Below are positions 1 to 7,592 of a stretch of DNA of 64,000 bases, piece after piece. The stretch comes from Rothia amarae. GTDB lineage: Bacteria; Actinomycetota; Actinomycetes; Actinomycetales; Micrococcaceae. A model generated the notes under the pieces. That model did no database searches. It was not told the origin of the DNA and saw only the letters and a list, made by a program, of their open reading frames with translations. Position 1 is the first letter of the stretch, and each line of letters begins with the position of its first letter. A program made the translations under genes and the position numbers. The stretch is taken from the NCBI RefSeq assembly GCF_014705945.2, contig NZ_CP061538.1:372001-436000 (forward strand), written 5' to 3'.

Positions 1-1080
1 GGCTTTATCATTACGTTCTTGCTCCTGCGAGAACGAGATAAAACTGGAGGGTTCGACCTCGGTGGCTTCTATATGCGACGCCTCATCAAAATCGCCCCGC
101 CCCTCTTTCTCGCGCTAATCATCCCAACCCTGATCTATATGGCTTTCGGTGGCGCCGTCAATATTGGTGATTTCCTCGGGCAGATTTTCTTCTTCTTTAA
201 CTGGCGCTATCTTGATTCCCAAGTCACCGTTCTCCCTGGCTCTCATGTCACCTGGTCCCTAGCGATTGAAGAACAGTTCTACCTGGTCTTCGCGCTGATT
301 TGGCTCTTTGCCGTCAAGAGCAAGCACTACCTCAAAATCGTAGTGAGCCTCGCTATTTTTGCCATTGTATGGTCGAATCTCTCACGATTCTTCCTGTTCC
401 TCGACGGCGCAAGTTCTGACCGTATTTACTTCGGTACCGATACCCGCGTTGAAGCTATCGCTGTAGGCACTCTCGTGGCTGTCTGGTTCTTTAAATACCG
501 AAATACCGACATGGTTCAGGGCCGCTCCATCCGTGGGTCTCGGTTTGCCGATTCTTCTCTTACTGGTGCCGGGCGTAGCATTCCCTTGCTGGGCCGTAAC
601 TGGGTGATTGTGGTAGCTGTAGGAATCTACCTTTTCTCACTCGTAATTCGTGATGATTTCTTCCGCGATACCGCACGCTATTCCCTCCAGGCTATTGCTG
701 CCGCACTGATGGTGCTGTGGGGTCAGGTAGCTCGACGCCAGCCGCTGGGCACTAAGCTCATGAAACTACTCCAGTGGCGATTCCTGCAGCTGTTGGGACT
801 TTCCAGCTACTCCATCTACCTCTCTCATGATGTTATTTACCGCCTGGTTGAACCCCACCTGGAATTCTTGCCCCGTCCCGTGATGGTCCTTCTCATGGTC
901 GCTCTCGGCCTGGTGGTAGGAATTGCCATGTATAAGTTCGTGGAAGTTCCCGCGCTGGCGTACAAAGATCGCCACTTCGCTTCAGCTAATTACAAAGCTG
1001 AGCAAGAAGCCCGCATGATTGCTGCGGCGAATAATACCTCTGACGTTCAGGGGCAGGAAATCCGTCAGGCACAGGACTAA
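1..1080 (+). CDS. Acyltransferase 3 family membrane protein, 5' truncated by the window edge
   Basis: The reading frame is open from base 1, giving GFIITFLLLRERDKTG, which is the family's usual 'FLITxLLLRE' segment just after the first membrane helix. The true start therefore lies before the window. Several hydrophobic helices follow, with the family motif WSLAIEEQFYLV (around codon 90) and GTDTRVEAIAVG after it. Acyltransferase-3 (OafA/YrhL-like) proteins sit in the cytoplasmic membrane and move acyl groups, often acetyl, onto cell-surface sugars or peptidoglycan. The actual substrate cannot be read from sequence. The C-terminus is a short polar tail. A shared terminator separates it from the convergent two-component genes. 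Confidence 0.85.
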   Translation, partial: GFIITFLLLRERDKTGGFDLGGFYMRRLIKIAPPLFLALIIPTLIYMAFGGAVNIGDFLGQIFFFFNWRYLDSQVTVLPGSHVTWSLAIEEQFYLVFALIWLFAVKSKHYLKIVVSLAIFAIVWSNLSRFFLFLDGASSDRIYFGTDTRVEAIAVGTLVAVWFFKYRNTDMVQGRSIRGSRFADSSLTGAGRSIPLLGRNWVIVVAVGIYLFSLVIRDDFFRDTARYSLQAIAAALMVLWGQVARRQPLGTKLMKLLQWRFLQLLGLSSYSIYLSHDVIYRLVEPHLEFLPRPVMVLLMVALGLVVGIAMYKFVEVPALAYKDRHFASANYKAEQEARMIAAANNTSDVQGQEIRQAQD

Positions 1081-1100
1081 GTTCCGCCGTCGAATTATTG

Positions 1101-1150
1101 AAAAAAGAATCGCCGCCGGTTCACCATGAACCGGCGGCGATTCTCTTTAA
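1101..1150. terminator. Bidirectional Rho-independent terminator
   Basis: Arms AGAATCGCCGCCGGTTC and GAACCGGCGGCGATTCT enclose a 5-base loop (1106-1144). An A-run precedes and a TTCTCTTT tract follows. It lies between the convergent acyltransferase and response-regulator genes and can serve both; its right flank reaches the regulator's stop codon. Confidence 0.85.
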
Positions 1151-1776
1151 ATAAGCCGCATTTCTCGCGCGACGCCGATTGCCGCCGTCCTATTATCCAC
1201 TCCCAGCTTGGAATAGATATGGACGAGGTGGGTTTTTACAGTCGCCTCAGAGATAAAAAGTTGCTTGGCCAGTTGCTTGTTAGTGGCTCCAGTGGCAAGT
1301 GCTTGGAGAAGTTCAATTTCTCGCGGGCTCAAATCGGGAGCGGGGGTGCGCATCCGGTCAAGCAATACCTCAGTGATATGTGGAGAAAGAGTTCTGCGGC
1401 CTGCCGCCGTAGCTAAAACAGCATCGTGCACTTGCTGGGGCGGGGCATCTTTGAGGAGGTAGCCTAGCGCTCCGGCTTCGACCGCTGCCACAATATCCGA
1501 TTGGGTATCAAAAGTTGTTAGCACCAGCACCGGCGGCCCGCCTGCCTGGGTAATAGCCCGGCAAGCTTCTATCCCGTTCATGGGTTTCATCTGTAGATCC
1601 ATGATGACAGCGTCAGGCGCTGTGCCGTTCTGGGTGACCTGCTGTAAAACATCTAGTGCCTCTGCGCCGTCTGAGGCTTCTGCGATAACCTCAATATCTT
1701 CGAAGGAAGTGAAGACTGCTTTCAACCCGGCACGCACGATGGGATGATCGTCAACCAACATAATAGATACGGTCAT
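1147..1776 (-). CDS. NarL/FixJ-family (LuxR-type) response regulator
   Basis: This 209-residue protein has a receiver domain (residues 1-120) with the acidic pair D9/D10, the phospho-acceptor in VIMDLQMKP at D60, and a lysine near 110 (LLKDA). A C-terminal LuxR-type helix-turn-helix follows: LSPREIELLQALATGATNKQ, then the recognition helix around SEATVKTHLVHIY. The start overlaps the kinase stop by 4 bases (ATGA), so the two are translationally coupled. It should bind DNA when phosphorylated by that kinase. The divergent ABC exporter is the obvious candidate target; that link rests on context only. Confidence 0.93.
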   Translation of the reverse strand: MTVSIMLVDDHPIVRAGLKAVFTSFEDIEVIAEASDGAEALDVLQQVTQNGTAPDAVIMDLQMKPMNGIEACRAITQAGGPPVLVLTTFDTQSDIVAAVEAGALGYLLKDAPPQQVHDAVLATAAGRRTLSPHITEVLLDRMRTPAPDLSPREIELLQALATGATNKQLAKQLFISEATVKTHLVHIYSKLGVDNRTAAIGVAREMRLI

Positions 1777-3068
1777 GAGCGTCCTTGGGTAAGCGATGAA
1801 TGAGGTAGGGAAAGAGTCACTACTGTACCTTCACCCGGAGTAGATTCTACGGCCAGCTCTGCGCCGATTTCGACGGCGCGAGCTCGGAGGGATACTAGCC
1901 CGTAGCCTGAGCCATCAGCGGGGTGGGTCGGGTGAGCCTCGGCAGCAAGCGTGGGGATGAAACCGCGGCCGTCGTCAAAAATATCTAAAGTGGTGGTGTG
2001 CTCCCATAGCCCCAGGGTAACGACGGCGTGCTGGGCATGGGCATGAGCTGCAACGTTGGCTAAAGCTCCCTGGGTAATGCGTATGAGAGCCTCTTGGATA
2101 GGTTCGGGAAGCTCTGCGGCACTCAGCGGAGACTGATCCCCATCAAGGTGCACCGTGCAAGAGAGCGAATCGCCTCGGGCAGATACCATTCTCTGAGTCT
2201 CGGCACAAAGGCGCTCTAAAGCTGGGACGAGCGATGTAGTGAGAGAGGGAGAGGAAAGGTCTCGGATGAAGCGGCGGGCTTCTGCAAGGTTATCTGCGGC
2301 GACGCGGTTGATTACGCTGAGCTGTTCTCCTACCTCTGGGGCGGTGGGTTTTGCTGCTGCCGCTCTGGAAATCAGCACGATAGAAGAGAGCCCCTGGGCG
2401 AGCGTGTCATGTATTTCACGGGCGAGCCTTTCCCGTTCTTCCAGCCTCCCCGATTCGTGCTCTTTTTGAGCAAGTTCAGCTTGGGTTGCGCGAAGTTTCT
2501 CGGCGGTACGCTGATGCGCTAGGGAATCTCGGTGAAGTTGACGGTATGCAAGCGAAATAATGATGGCTAACAGCGCGCCCAGGCTGGGCCCAATGATGGC
2601 ACCGGCACTGAGTTCGTGAGCGCTTTCGTGCTGTGTCTGAATCGCGGGAAGCCCGATAGAAATGCCGGTAAGAAGAGCCACCGCCCCCAATGCCGGAATA
2701 ACCGGTAGCAGATGCATACACAGGAAGACGAGAGGGAACATCATCCAGGTGAAACTACTGTGATGGTACAGCAACACAAGCCACAGCATCACGACAATCG
2801 CTAGCCAGGTTCTCGCTAGCGCAGGGCGGGAACGCACCAGATTAGCTCCGCGAACTCCGCCGAACTTTCCCCGGGCAAACCGGTTCTCCACGATAGTGCC
2901 AGCCATATACGTCAGCGCCAGTGCGAGCGAGCCCACCGTCAGTCTGCCGGGGGCGGCGTCGTCCTGAAGCGCCGAAATAAAACCTACTGCCAGCAAAAAA
3001 GCGAACATCACGTGCAAACTGATGCGCAAAATCTGCAGAACAGATGATTCTTCGGGGGCCGGATTCAT
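1773..3068 (-). CDS. Two-component sensor histidine kinase, HisKA_3 type
   Basis: This 431-residue protein has about five or six membrane helices in residues 15-175, then a coiled-coil linker. The dimerisation/phospho-acceptor box RLAREIHDTLAQGL carries His220. A HATPase_c domain follows, with an N-box-like QGALANVAAHAHA segment and the G-box DDGRGF. Its layout matches the short NarX/DesK-like kinases of Gram-positive bacteria, which often sense envelope stress or antimicrobial peptides. It heads the pair with the response regulator and is transcribed away from an FtsX-type ABC exporter, a common arrangement for drug-responsive modules. The signal is unknown. Confidence 0.92.
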   Translation of the reverse strand: MNPAPEESSVLQILRISLHVMFAFLLAVGFISALQDDAAPGRLTVGSLALALTYMAGTIVENRFARGKFGGVRGANLVRSRPALARTWLAIVVMLWLVLLYHHSSFTWMMFPLVFLCMHLLPVIPALGAVALLTGISIGLPAIQTQHESAHELSAGAIIGPSLGALLAIIISLAYRQLHRDSLAHQRTAEKLRATQAELAQKEHESGRLEERERLAREIHDTLAQGLSSIVLISRAAAAKPTAPEVGEQLSVINRVAADNLAEARRFIRDLSSPSLTTSLVPALERLCAETQRMVSARGDSLSCTVHLDGDQSPLSAAELPEPIQEALIRITQGALANVAAHAHAQHAVVTLGLWEHTTTLDIFDDGRGFIPTLAAEAHPTHPADGSGYGLVSLRARAVEIGAELAVESTPGEGTVVTLSLPHSSLTQGRS

Positions 3069-3140
3069 GGGTCTACTTTCAGCAAAGAGGTTCTGATAAT
3101 TCTAAGGTACCCACTGTGAAGATATTCCGCCTGCCTGCCC

Positions 3141-3160
3141 TATCAACCAAATGGTTGATA
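3141..3160. promoter_or_regulatory. Perfect 20-bp palindromic operator in the kinase/ABC divergent region
   Basis: Arms TATCAACCA and TGGTTGATA are perfect reverse complements separated by AA. A weaker GGTTCAACC copy follows at about 3164-3172. It lies 73 bases upstream of the kinase start and about 235 upstream of the ABC permease start. It is probably an operator, with the adjacent LuxR-type regulator as the likeliest ligand by position. The protein that binds it is inferred. Confidence 0.55.
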
Positions 3161-3241
3161 AGAGGTTCAACCGTTCACGTGATGTGCTAGAAACCAGATT
3201 TTTCCAGAATAGAAGAAGAGAAGTCGAGGTTTATAGATGGG

Positions 3242-3367
3242 TTGCGCCTGTCAGCCCGGTGCCGAGGTCGGCAAGCTGGCTGGGTCTGGCGTGAATCGCA
3301 TTTGCGAGCGCTAGCGAGCCATGCGATAGGGACCGCTTGCCGACGCGGTGGCGGGCAAGAGGCGCAA
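3242..3367. repeat. Long imperfect palindrome with conserved GCGAGCGCTAGCGAG centre (copy A)
   Basis: Nested inverted repeats are visible: outer TTGCGCCT (3242-3249) with AGGCGCAA (3360-3367), middle GTCGGCAAGC (3267-3276) with GCTTGCCGAC (3335-3344), and inner ATCGCAT (3295-3301) with ATGCGAT (3321-3327). The apex reads TTGCGAGCGCTAGCGAGCC. The segment from 3277 to about 3325 closely matches 13916-13963, while the outer arms of the two copies are unrelated. It fills most of the leader in front of the ABC permease and is probably non-coding, although the permease frame happens to stay open through it. Confidence 0.75.
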
Positions 3368-3394
3368 GAAGCCTATACGGGTGAAAGGGATCCA

Positions 3395-4528
3395 GTGTTT
3401 TTAGGAATAAGAGAAATATTCTCTGCGCGAGGGCGGTTTGCTCTTATCGCGGCAGTGGTAGGGTTGCTGACCCTGCTCTTGGTGATGCTCACCGGTCTCA
3501 CCGGGGGTTTGGGGCAGCAGAATACGGCGGGGCTGGAATCGCTCAAGGCAGATCGCTTGGTGTTTGGTTCTGCAGGTTCGCAGGAACCGGAGGTATCGTT
3601 CACCTCCTCCAGCGTGACTGCCGGCGAACAAAAGATCTGGGCGAACCAGGACGGCGTGGACTCTGCTACCCCGGTGGGTATCAGCCAGACGGTGTTAGAG
3701 GGGTCTGCGGCGTCGCCGTCGATTGCAGTCTTCGGTATTCCTGCGGGAAGTTCACTACTGCACGATTCGGTAGGGCATGCGTTAGAAGGCTTCACGGAGC
3801 TTTCCGATTCAACGGTGGTTTTGGGAGAAACTATCGCCCAGGACTCGGGTACGAAAGTGGGGGATAAGGTCACTATCAGCGGAAATACGTTTACAGTCGG
3901 TGGGATTGTTGCTGACACCTACTACTCGCATACTCCGGTGATGTGGGCTGATACTGCCGCTTGGCAGAAAATCGGGCATGTGAACGCTGGCGCTTCGCAA
4001 CAGCCGGCGGATCAAGAGATCGTAGGTACTGTGTTAGCCATCTCTGCTCCCCATGCAGATGACGCCGCGCTGACTTCCGCCGCCGACCAGTCAGGAACCA
4101 AAGCAGTCACCACCAAAGAATCGTTTCAGGGGCTAGCCGCCTTTCAGTCAGAACGTGGATCACTGCAAGCCATGCAGGGGTTCCTCTATGGAATTTCGGC
4201 GCTAGTGACTCTCTCTTTCCTGACCGTGTGGACTATCCAGCGCACTCGCGATTTAGCTGTATTGCGCGCTCTAGGAGCTTCCACCGGGTACCTTCTGCGC
4301 GATGCGATGATTCAAGCCGCCATTATCCTCTTTGGAGGAGCTGCACTGGGTGCTCTCTTGGGCTGGGTTCTTGGCGCGCTTGCCCAGAATGCTCTTCCCT
4401 TCCAGCTTAACCTCCTCACCGTTCTGGGCCCGGCAGTCGGTATCTGGGCTATTGGACTAGCCGGGTCGTTTATCGCCACCGCCCGCATCACTAAAATCGA
4501 CCCCATGATTGCTTTAGGAGGCAACTAA
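3395..4528 (+). CDS. FtsX/MacB-type ABC transporter permease
   Basis: I start this at GTG 3395 because AAAGGGA lies just upstream and the protein then begins with VFLGIREIFSARGRFALIAA, the usual N-terminus of this family. The longer open frame runs through repeat copy A. The 377-residue product has one N-terminal membrane helix, a large extracytoplasmic domain (about residues 35-270), and three C-terminal helices of the FtsX domain including RALGASTGYLLRDA. Such permeases work with a LolD/MacB-like ATPase in exporting peptides, lipids or drugs. Its stop overlaps the ATPase start by one base (TAATG). Its promoter region is shared with the divergent two-component system. Confidence 0.88.
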   Translation: MFLGIREIFSARGRFALIAAVVGLLTLLLVMLTGLTGGLGQQNTAGLESLKADRLVFGSAGSQEPEVSFTSSSVTAGEQKIWANQDGVDSATPVGISQTVLEGSAASPSIAVFGIPAGSSLLHDSVGHALEGFTELSDSTVVLGETIAQDSGTKVGDKVTISGNTFTVGGIVADTYYSHTPVMWADTAAWQKIGHVNAGASQQPADQEIVGTVLAISAPHADDAALTSAADQSGTKAVTTKESFQGLAAFQSERGSLQAMQGFLYGISALVTLSFLTVWTIQRTRDLAVLRALGASTGYLLRDAMIQAAIILFGGAALGALLGWVLGALAQNALPFQLNLLTVLGPAVGIWAIGLAGSFIATARITKIDPMIALGGN

Positions 4529-5262
4529 TGACCACCGTACTTTCCCTAGAAAACGTGACTCTCCAATACCCCGACGGTGTAGATTCCAACGGTCAGCCCC
4601 AAACGCTCAAAGCTCTTGACTCCATTACGTTTCAAGCAGATAAAGGAAGTTTCACCGCTGTTGTTGGCGCCTCTGGCTCGGGTAAGTCATCGCTCCTTTC
4701 TGTGGCTGCCACGCTGATTCAACCTACCTCTGGCAAGGTGTTCCTCAACGGGCAAGAAACCTCTGGTCTCAAAGACGCCGAACGTACTCGCCTGCGTGGC
4801 AACGACATTGGCATCATTTTTCAGCAACCCAATTTGCTCCCCGCCCTCACTTCAGAAGAACAACTCGTTGCGATGGCACACCTAGCTGGTGCACGCGGCA
4901 AAGAGCTCAAAGATACCCGAGACCGAGCCGCCGAATTGCTCGACGTCGTTGGGTTGGCAGATATGCGCAACCGCCGCCCCCACCAGCTCTCCGGCGGACA
5001 ACGCCAGCGCGTCAACATCGCCCGAGCACTCATGGGGAACCCCTCCCTCCTGCTCGCCGATGAACCCACCTCGGCCCTCGACCACGAACGATCAGCATCT
5101 ATTGTTGCGCTTCTTGCCCAACTGACCAGCGAATTCCAGCTCGCCACCGTCATGGTCACTCACGATTCCATTACATCCTCAGCAATCGACGCTGTCTTTG
5201 AAATGAAAGACGGGCGCGGGTACATGATACCCTCAACGGCAAAGAGTGCAGACGCCGCCTGA
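4528..5262 (+). CDS. ABC transporter ATP-binding protein (MacB/LolD-like)
   Basis: The 244-residue ATPase contains Walker A GASGSGKSS (about 49-57), a Q-loop IIFQQPN, signature LSGGQRQRVNIARAL, Walker B LLLADEPTSALD and the switch histidine in VMVTHD. It is coupled to the upstream permease by a TAATG overlap, so the two form an exporter of two permease and two ATPase subunits. No substrate-binding protein is encoded nearby, which fits export rather than import. Confidence 0.93.
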   Translation: MTTVLSLENVTLQYPDGVDSNGQPQTLKALDSITFQADKGSFTAVVGASGSGKSSLLSVAATLIQPTSGKVFLNGQETSGLKDAERTRLRGNDIGIIFQQPNLLPALTSEEQLVAMAHLAGARGKELKDTRDRAAELLDVVGLADMRNRRPHQLSGGQRQRVNIARALMGNPSLLLADEPTSALDHERSASIVALLAQLTSEFQLATVMVTHDSITSSAIDAVFEMKDGRGYMIPSTAKSADAA

Positions 5263-5313
5263 CGAACCCAAGTAGAATCAAAGTAAATACTCGATTCTGC
5301 ATGAAGGATGACC

Positions 5314-6165
5314 GTGCCCCACTTTCACCGAAATGACCGAGCAGCAGCCCTACCTGCACGAGTTTCTCGTACATGGCTGTTAGTTTCTGCAGCAGCCGAC
5401 GAAGAAACTATCGCCGCCGCTCTCGAATCAGAAGCGGACTCCATCCTGTTAGACCTGGAAGACGGTTGTCCCGAGAATCTCAAAGACGCATCCCGCGAAA
5501 AAATCGTTCAGCTCCTGGAAAATTCCATGACCGCTTGGGTGCGTATTAACACCATGGGCACCGAGCACTGGAAGAAAGACGTTCAAGCACTCAACGGCGT
5601 CAGAGGTCTGCGCGGCGTGATGCTGGCAACCACCGAACATCCTGACCAAGTAACCCGCACTGCCATGATGCTCGCTGCAGGCACCCCCGTTATTGCGCTC
5701 ATCGAATCGGCAGTTGGCATGCTCAACGTCGTCGATATCGCCCGCGCGCCCGGTACGTTCCGCCTCGCCTTTGGCGTAGGTGACTACCGCCGCGATACCG
5801 GCGTCTCCGCAGATCCGATTGCCCTGTCCTACGCGCGCTCTCAGCTAGTTCTGGCGTCCCGTGCAGGAGAACTACCCGGCCCCATCGACGGCCCCTCAGT
5901 CGGCAAATACGGTGGAGATCTCATGAAAGAATGCCACTACACCACCATGCACGGGATGACAGGTAAACTCTTGCTGGACCCGCGCCAAGCAGAAACCATC
6001 AACCTCACCCTCGCGCCCAGCGACGAAGAAATTCAATGGGCACAAGAGATGCTCAACGAAGCCGGCGGCGGCAACGTACCTAAAGACGGCTCCTACCTGC
6101 CGCGCCTGGCGCGCGCTCGCAAAGTGTCAGAACTGGCGAAAACGTACGGTTTGTGGCGTAGCTAA
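5314..6165 (+). CDS. HpcH/HpaI aldolase / CitE-like lyase family protein
   Basis: The product has about 283 residues. I prefer GTG 5314 because GAAGGA (5303-5308) is then correctly spaced; an ATG at 5308 overlaps that site. Family features are RTWLLVSAA near the N-terminus, the metal-binding region SILLDLEDGCP with conserved D and E, VRINTMGTEHW, IALIESAVGMLN with the second metal-binding Glu, and FGVGDYRRDTGV. CitE homologues standing without the other citrate-lyase subunits usually cleave or form CoA thioesters such as citramalyl-CoA or malyl-CoA. There are no citrate-lyase partners here, so the substrate stays open. Confidence 0.82.
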   Translation: MPHFHRNDRAAALPARVSRTWLLVSAAADEETIAAALESEADSILLDLEDGCPENLKDASREKIVQLLENSMTAWVRINTMGTEHWKKDVQALNGVRGLRGVMLATTEHPDQVTRTAMMLAAGTPVIALIESAVGMLNVVDIARAPGTFRLAFGVGDYRRDTGVSADPIALSYARSQLVLASRAGELPGPIDGPSVGKYGGDLMKECHYTTMHGMTGKLLLDPRQAETINLTLAPSDEEIQWAQEMLNEAGGGNVPKDGSYLPRLARARKVSELAKTYGLWRS

Positions 6166-6191
6166 GTCTCGCTGAGGTATAAGCCTTAAAG

Positions 6192-6235
6192 AAAAGGGGC
6201 GGTTTCAACCTTCATCGGTTGAAACCGCCCCTTTT
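6192..6235. terminator. Rho-independent terminator after the CitE-like gene
   Basis: Arms AAAAGGGGCGGTTTCAACC and GGTTGAAACCGCCCCTTTT enclose a 6-base loop. The A-run and T-run on either side make it bidirectional, serving the convergent small membrane gene as well. Confidence 0.88.
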
Positions 6236-6247
6236 GATGAGCTGAAA

Positions 6248-6487
6248 TTATTCGGTAATCTCAGCGGTGTGCTGATCTTCGCCATAGCCAATGAGATAAG
6301 CCCACAGCCACGCAGTAATAGCGGAAAGAGCAATCATTCCTGCAATAGAAGCATCTGCCTGGAAAAGCGAACGATAAAAGAACCAAATCGCTGCAGAAGG
6401 AATGAATAGAAGAATAACGAGGAGCAAGAAGCCGCGTGCGGAACGGTTCCCTGATCCTCCAACAGAGCTAAAGAGCTCTTTTAACAT
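6248..6487 (-). CDS. Small two-helix membrane protein of unknown function
   Basis: The 79-residue product begins at ATG 6487, which has a good GGAGG site about 6 bases upstream. A longer frame from GTG 6571 lacks such a site. It has a short basic, serine-rich N-terminus and two hydrophobic helices (about residues 17-37 and 47-67), ending in an acidic tail. I recognise no family. It stands alone between terminators. Confidence 0.65.
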   Translation of the reverse strand: MLKELFSSVGGSGNRSARGFLLLVILLFIPSAAIWFFYRSLFQADASIAGMIALSAITAWLWAYLIGYGEDQHTAEITE

Positions 6488-6641
6488 GGAGAACCTCCAG
6501 AATTTCAAGGGGGAATGTACGAGTGTCTTCCAATCATAACGGTTTGATATACACGAAATAAAGAGTGTCACGGTTCGATAACAAAATTAATAGAAATATT
6601 TTCTTTTATGACGTGCGGTTCTCATTACTGGCGGGTAATAC

Positions 6642-6674
6642 AAAAAAGTCCGCTACTTAGATAAGTAGCGGACT
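6642..6674 (-). terminator. Terminator of the tRNA-Thr gene
   Basis: Read on the minus strand, GTCCGCTACTTA and TAAGTAGCGGAC form a near-perfect stem with a two-base loop, followed by TTTTTT. It begins a few bases after the tRNA 3' end. Confidence 0.9.
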
Positions 6675-6678
6675 TACA

Positions 6679-6753
6679 TGGAGCCCCCAGTCGGATTTGA
6701 ACCGACGACCTTTTCTTTACGAGGGAAATGCTCTACCCCTGAGCTATGGAGGC
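6679..6753 (-). tRNA. tRNA-Thr (anticodon CGT)
   Basis: The minus strand folds into a full cloverleaf. The acceptor GCCTCCA pairs with TGGGGGC, with one T-G wobble. The D arm is GCTC/GAGC, the anticodon loop CTCGTAA gives CGT (reads ACG, Thr), and the T arm is GTCGG/CCGAC around TTCAAAT. CCA is encoded. The anticodon stem TTTCC/AGAAA has a C-A mismatch at the pair next to the loop (31:39), an oddity worth noting. Confidence 0.93.
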
Positions 6754-6831
6754 CTGCTCTTTCGGCGCTCGCGCACGTCTTGAACGAATGCCACTGTACC
6801 AGAAACCCACTATTTCTCTCCACTCGGTTAT

Positions 6832-7469
6832 CTAAAAGCCTTCGGCAACCAGACGCGGCAACTCTGCCATGTCCTCAAAAATCTGGGCACCGGCATCCTC
6901 CAACTTTTGAGCCGGCGTATCCAAGAACTTTCATACCGGCTGCGCGTGCTGCGGTTACACCGTGGGCGCTATCTTCAATGACCAGGCAGTCCTTCGGATG
7001 AAACCCCCATCGACGACGCCGCGTGCAAGAACAAATCGGGAGCAGATTTTCCGTGGTGCACGTCCTGGGCACTAAAAATATGGGAATCTTCAAAATAACC
7101 CAACATTTTGCACAAAGTGAGAGAGTGGCGGATACGCTCGTGAGTACCGCTGGACGCCACACGCCGTGGGTCCTCGAGCTGCTCCAATGCTTCGATGATT
7201 CCCGGAACGGGCCTGAGGTCTTTCTCAAACGACTCTTTATAGCGGGCTTCGAGCGAATCAATCCAGTCAGCACCCAGTGGGCGGCCCAGATGCTCTTCGA
7301 GACCTTCCTGCACCTTAGTCATGGGGATCCCCAGAAAATGCTCAATGACCTGTTCGCGAGTGAGCGACCATCCGTGTTCTTCAAGAACCATACGGTCAAT
7401 CTCAACCGCAAGAACTTCACTATCAACGAGAACACCGTCGCAGTCAAAGATGAAAAGTCCGGGTTGCAT
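6832..7469 (-). pseudogene. HAD-superfamily phosphatase (beta-phosphoglucomutase-like) with two +1 homopolymer shifts
   Basis: The frame begins MQPGLFIFDCDGVLVDSE (HAD motif I, DxDxV/T with nucleophile Asp) at ATG 7469 and continues through motif II, VASSGTHERIRH, to KSAPDLFLHAASSMG. There a GGGGG run shifts the frame. The next frame carries motif III/IV, DCLVIEDSAHGVTAARAAGM. An AAAA run then shifts it again, and a third frame supplies KLEDAGAQIFEDMAELPRLV up to the stop at 6832. Removing one G and one A restores an ordinary HAD protein of about 210 residues. It is either a recently decayed gene or has two indel errors in the assembly. Confidence 0.8.
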
Positions 7470-7592
7470 GGGAGTCTTTCGGTGGGGCAAGAACGTTGAA
7501 ATCTAATCTACTACGGGGAATAAAAACTAAGCAGTGATAGTTTTGTTGAAAGAAGAGGTTAAAACTCTTCGTAAACTCGAAAGGAGATTCTC

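Noticed and set aside
3373-3918. A 181-codon frame antisense to the ABC permease
   Set aside because: Low-complexity Ser/Pro composition typical of an antisense shadow, with no start signals.
7023-7499. A 158-codon frame antisense to the broken HAD gene
   Set aside because: The opposite strand shows HAD motifs in order; this frame shows none.
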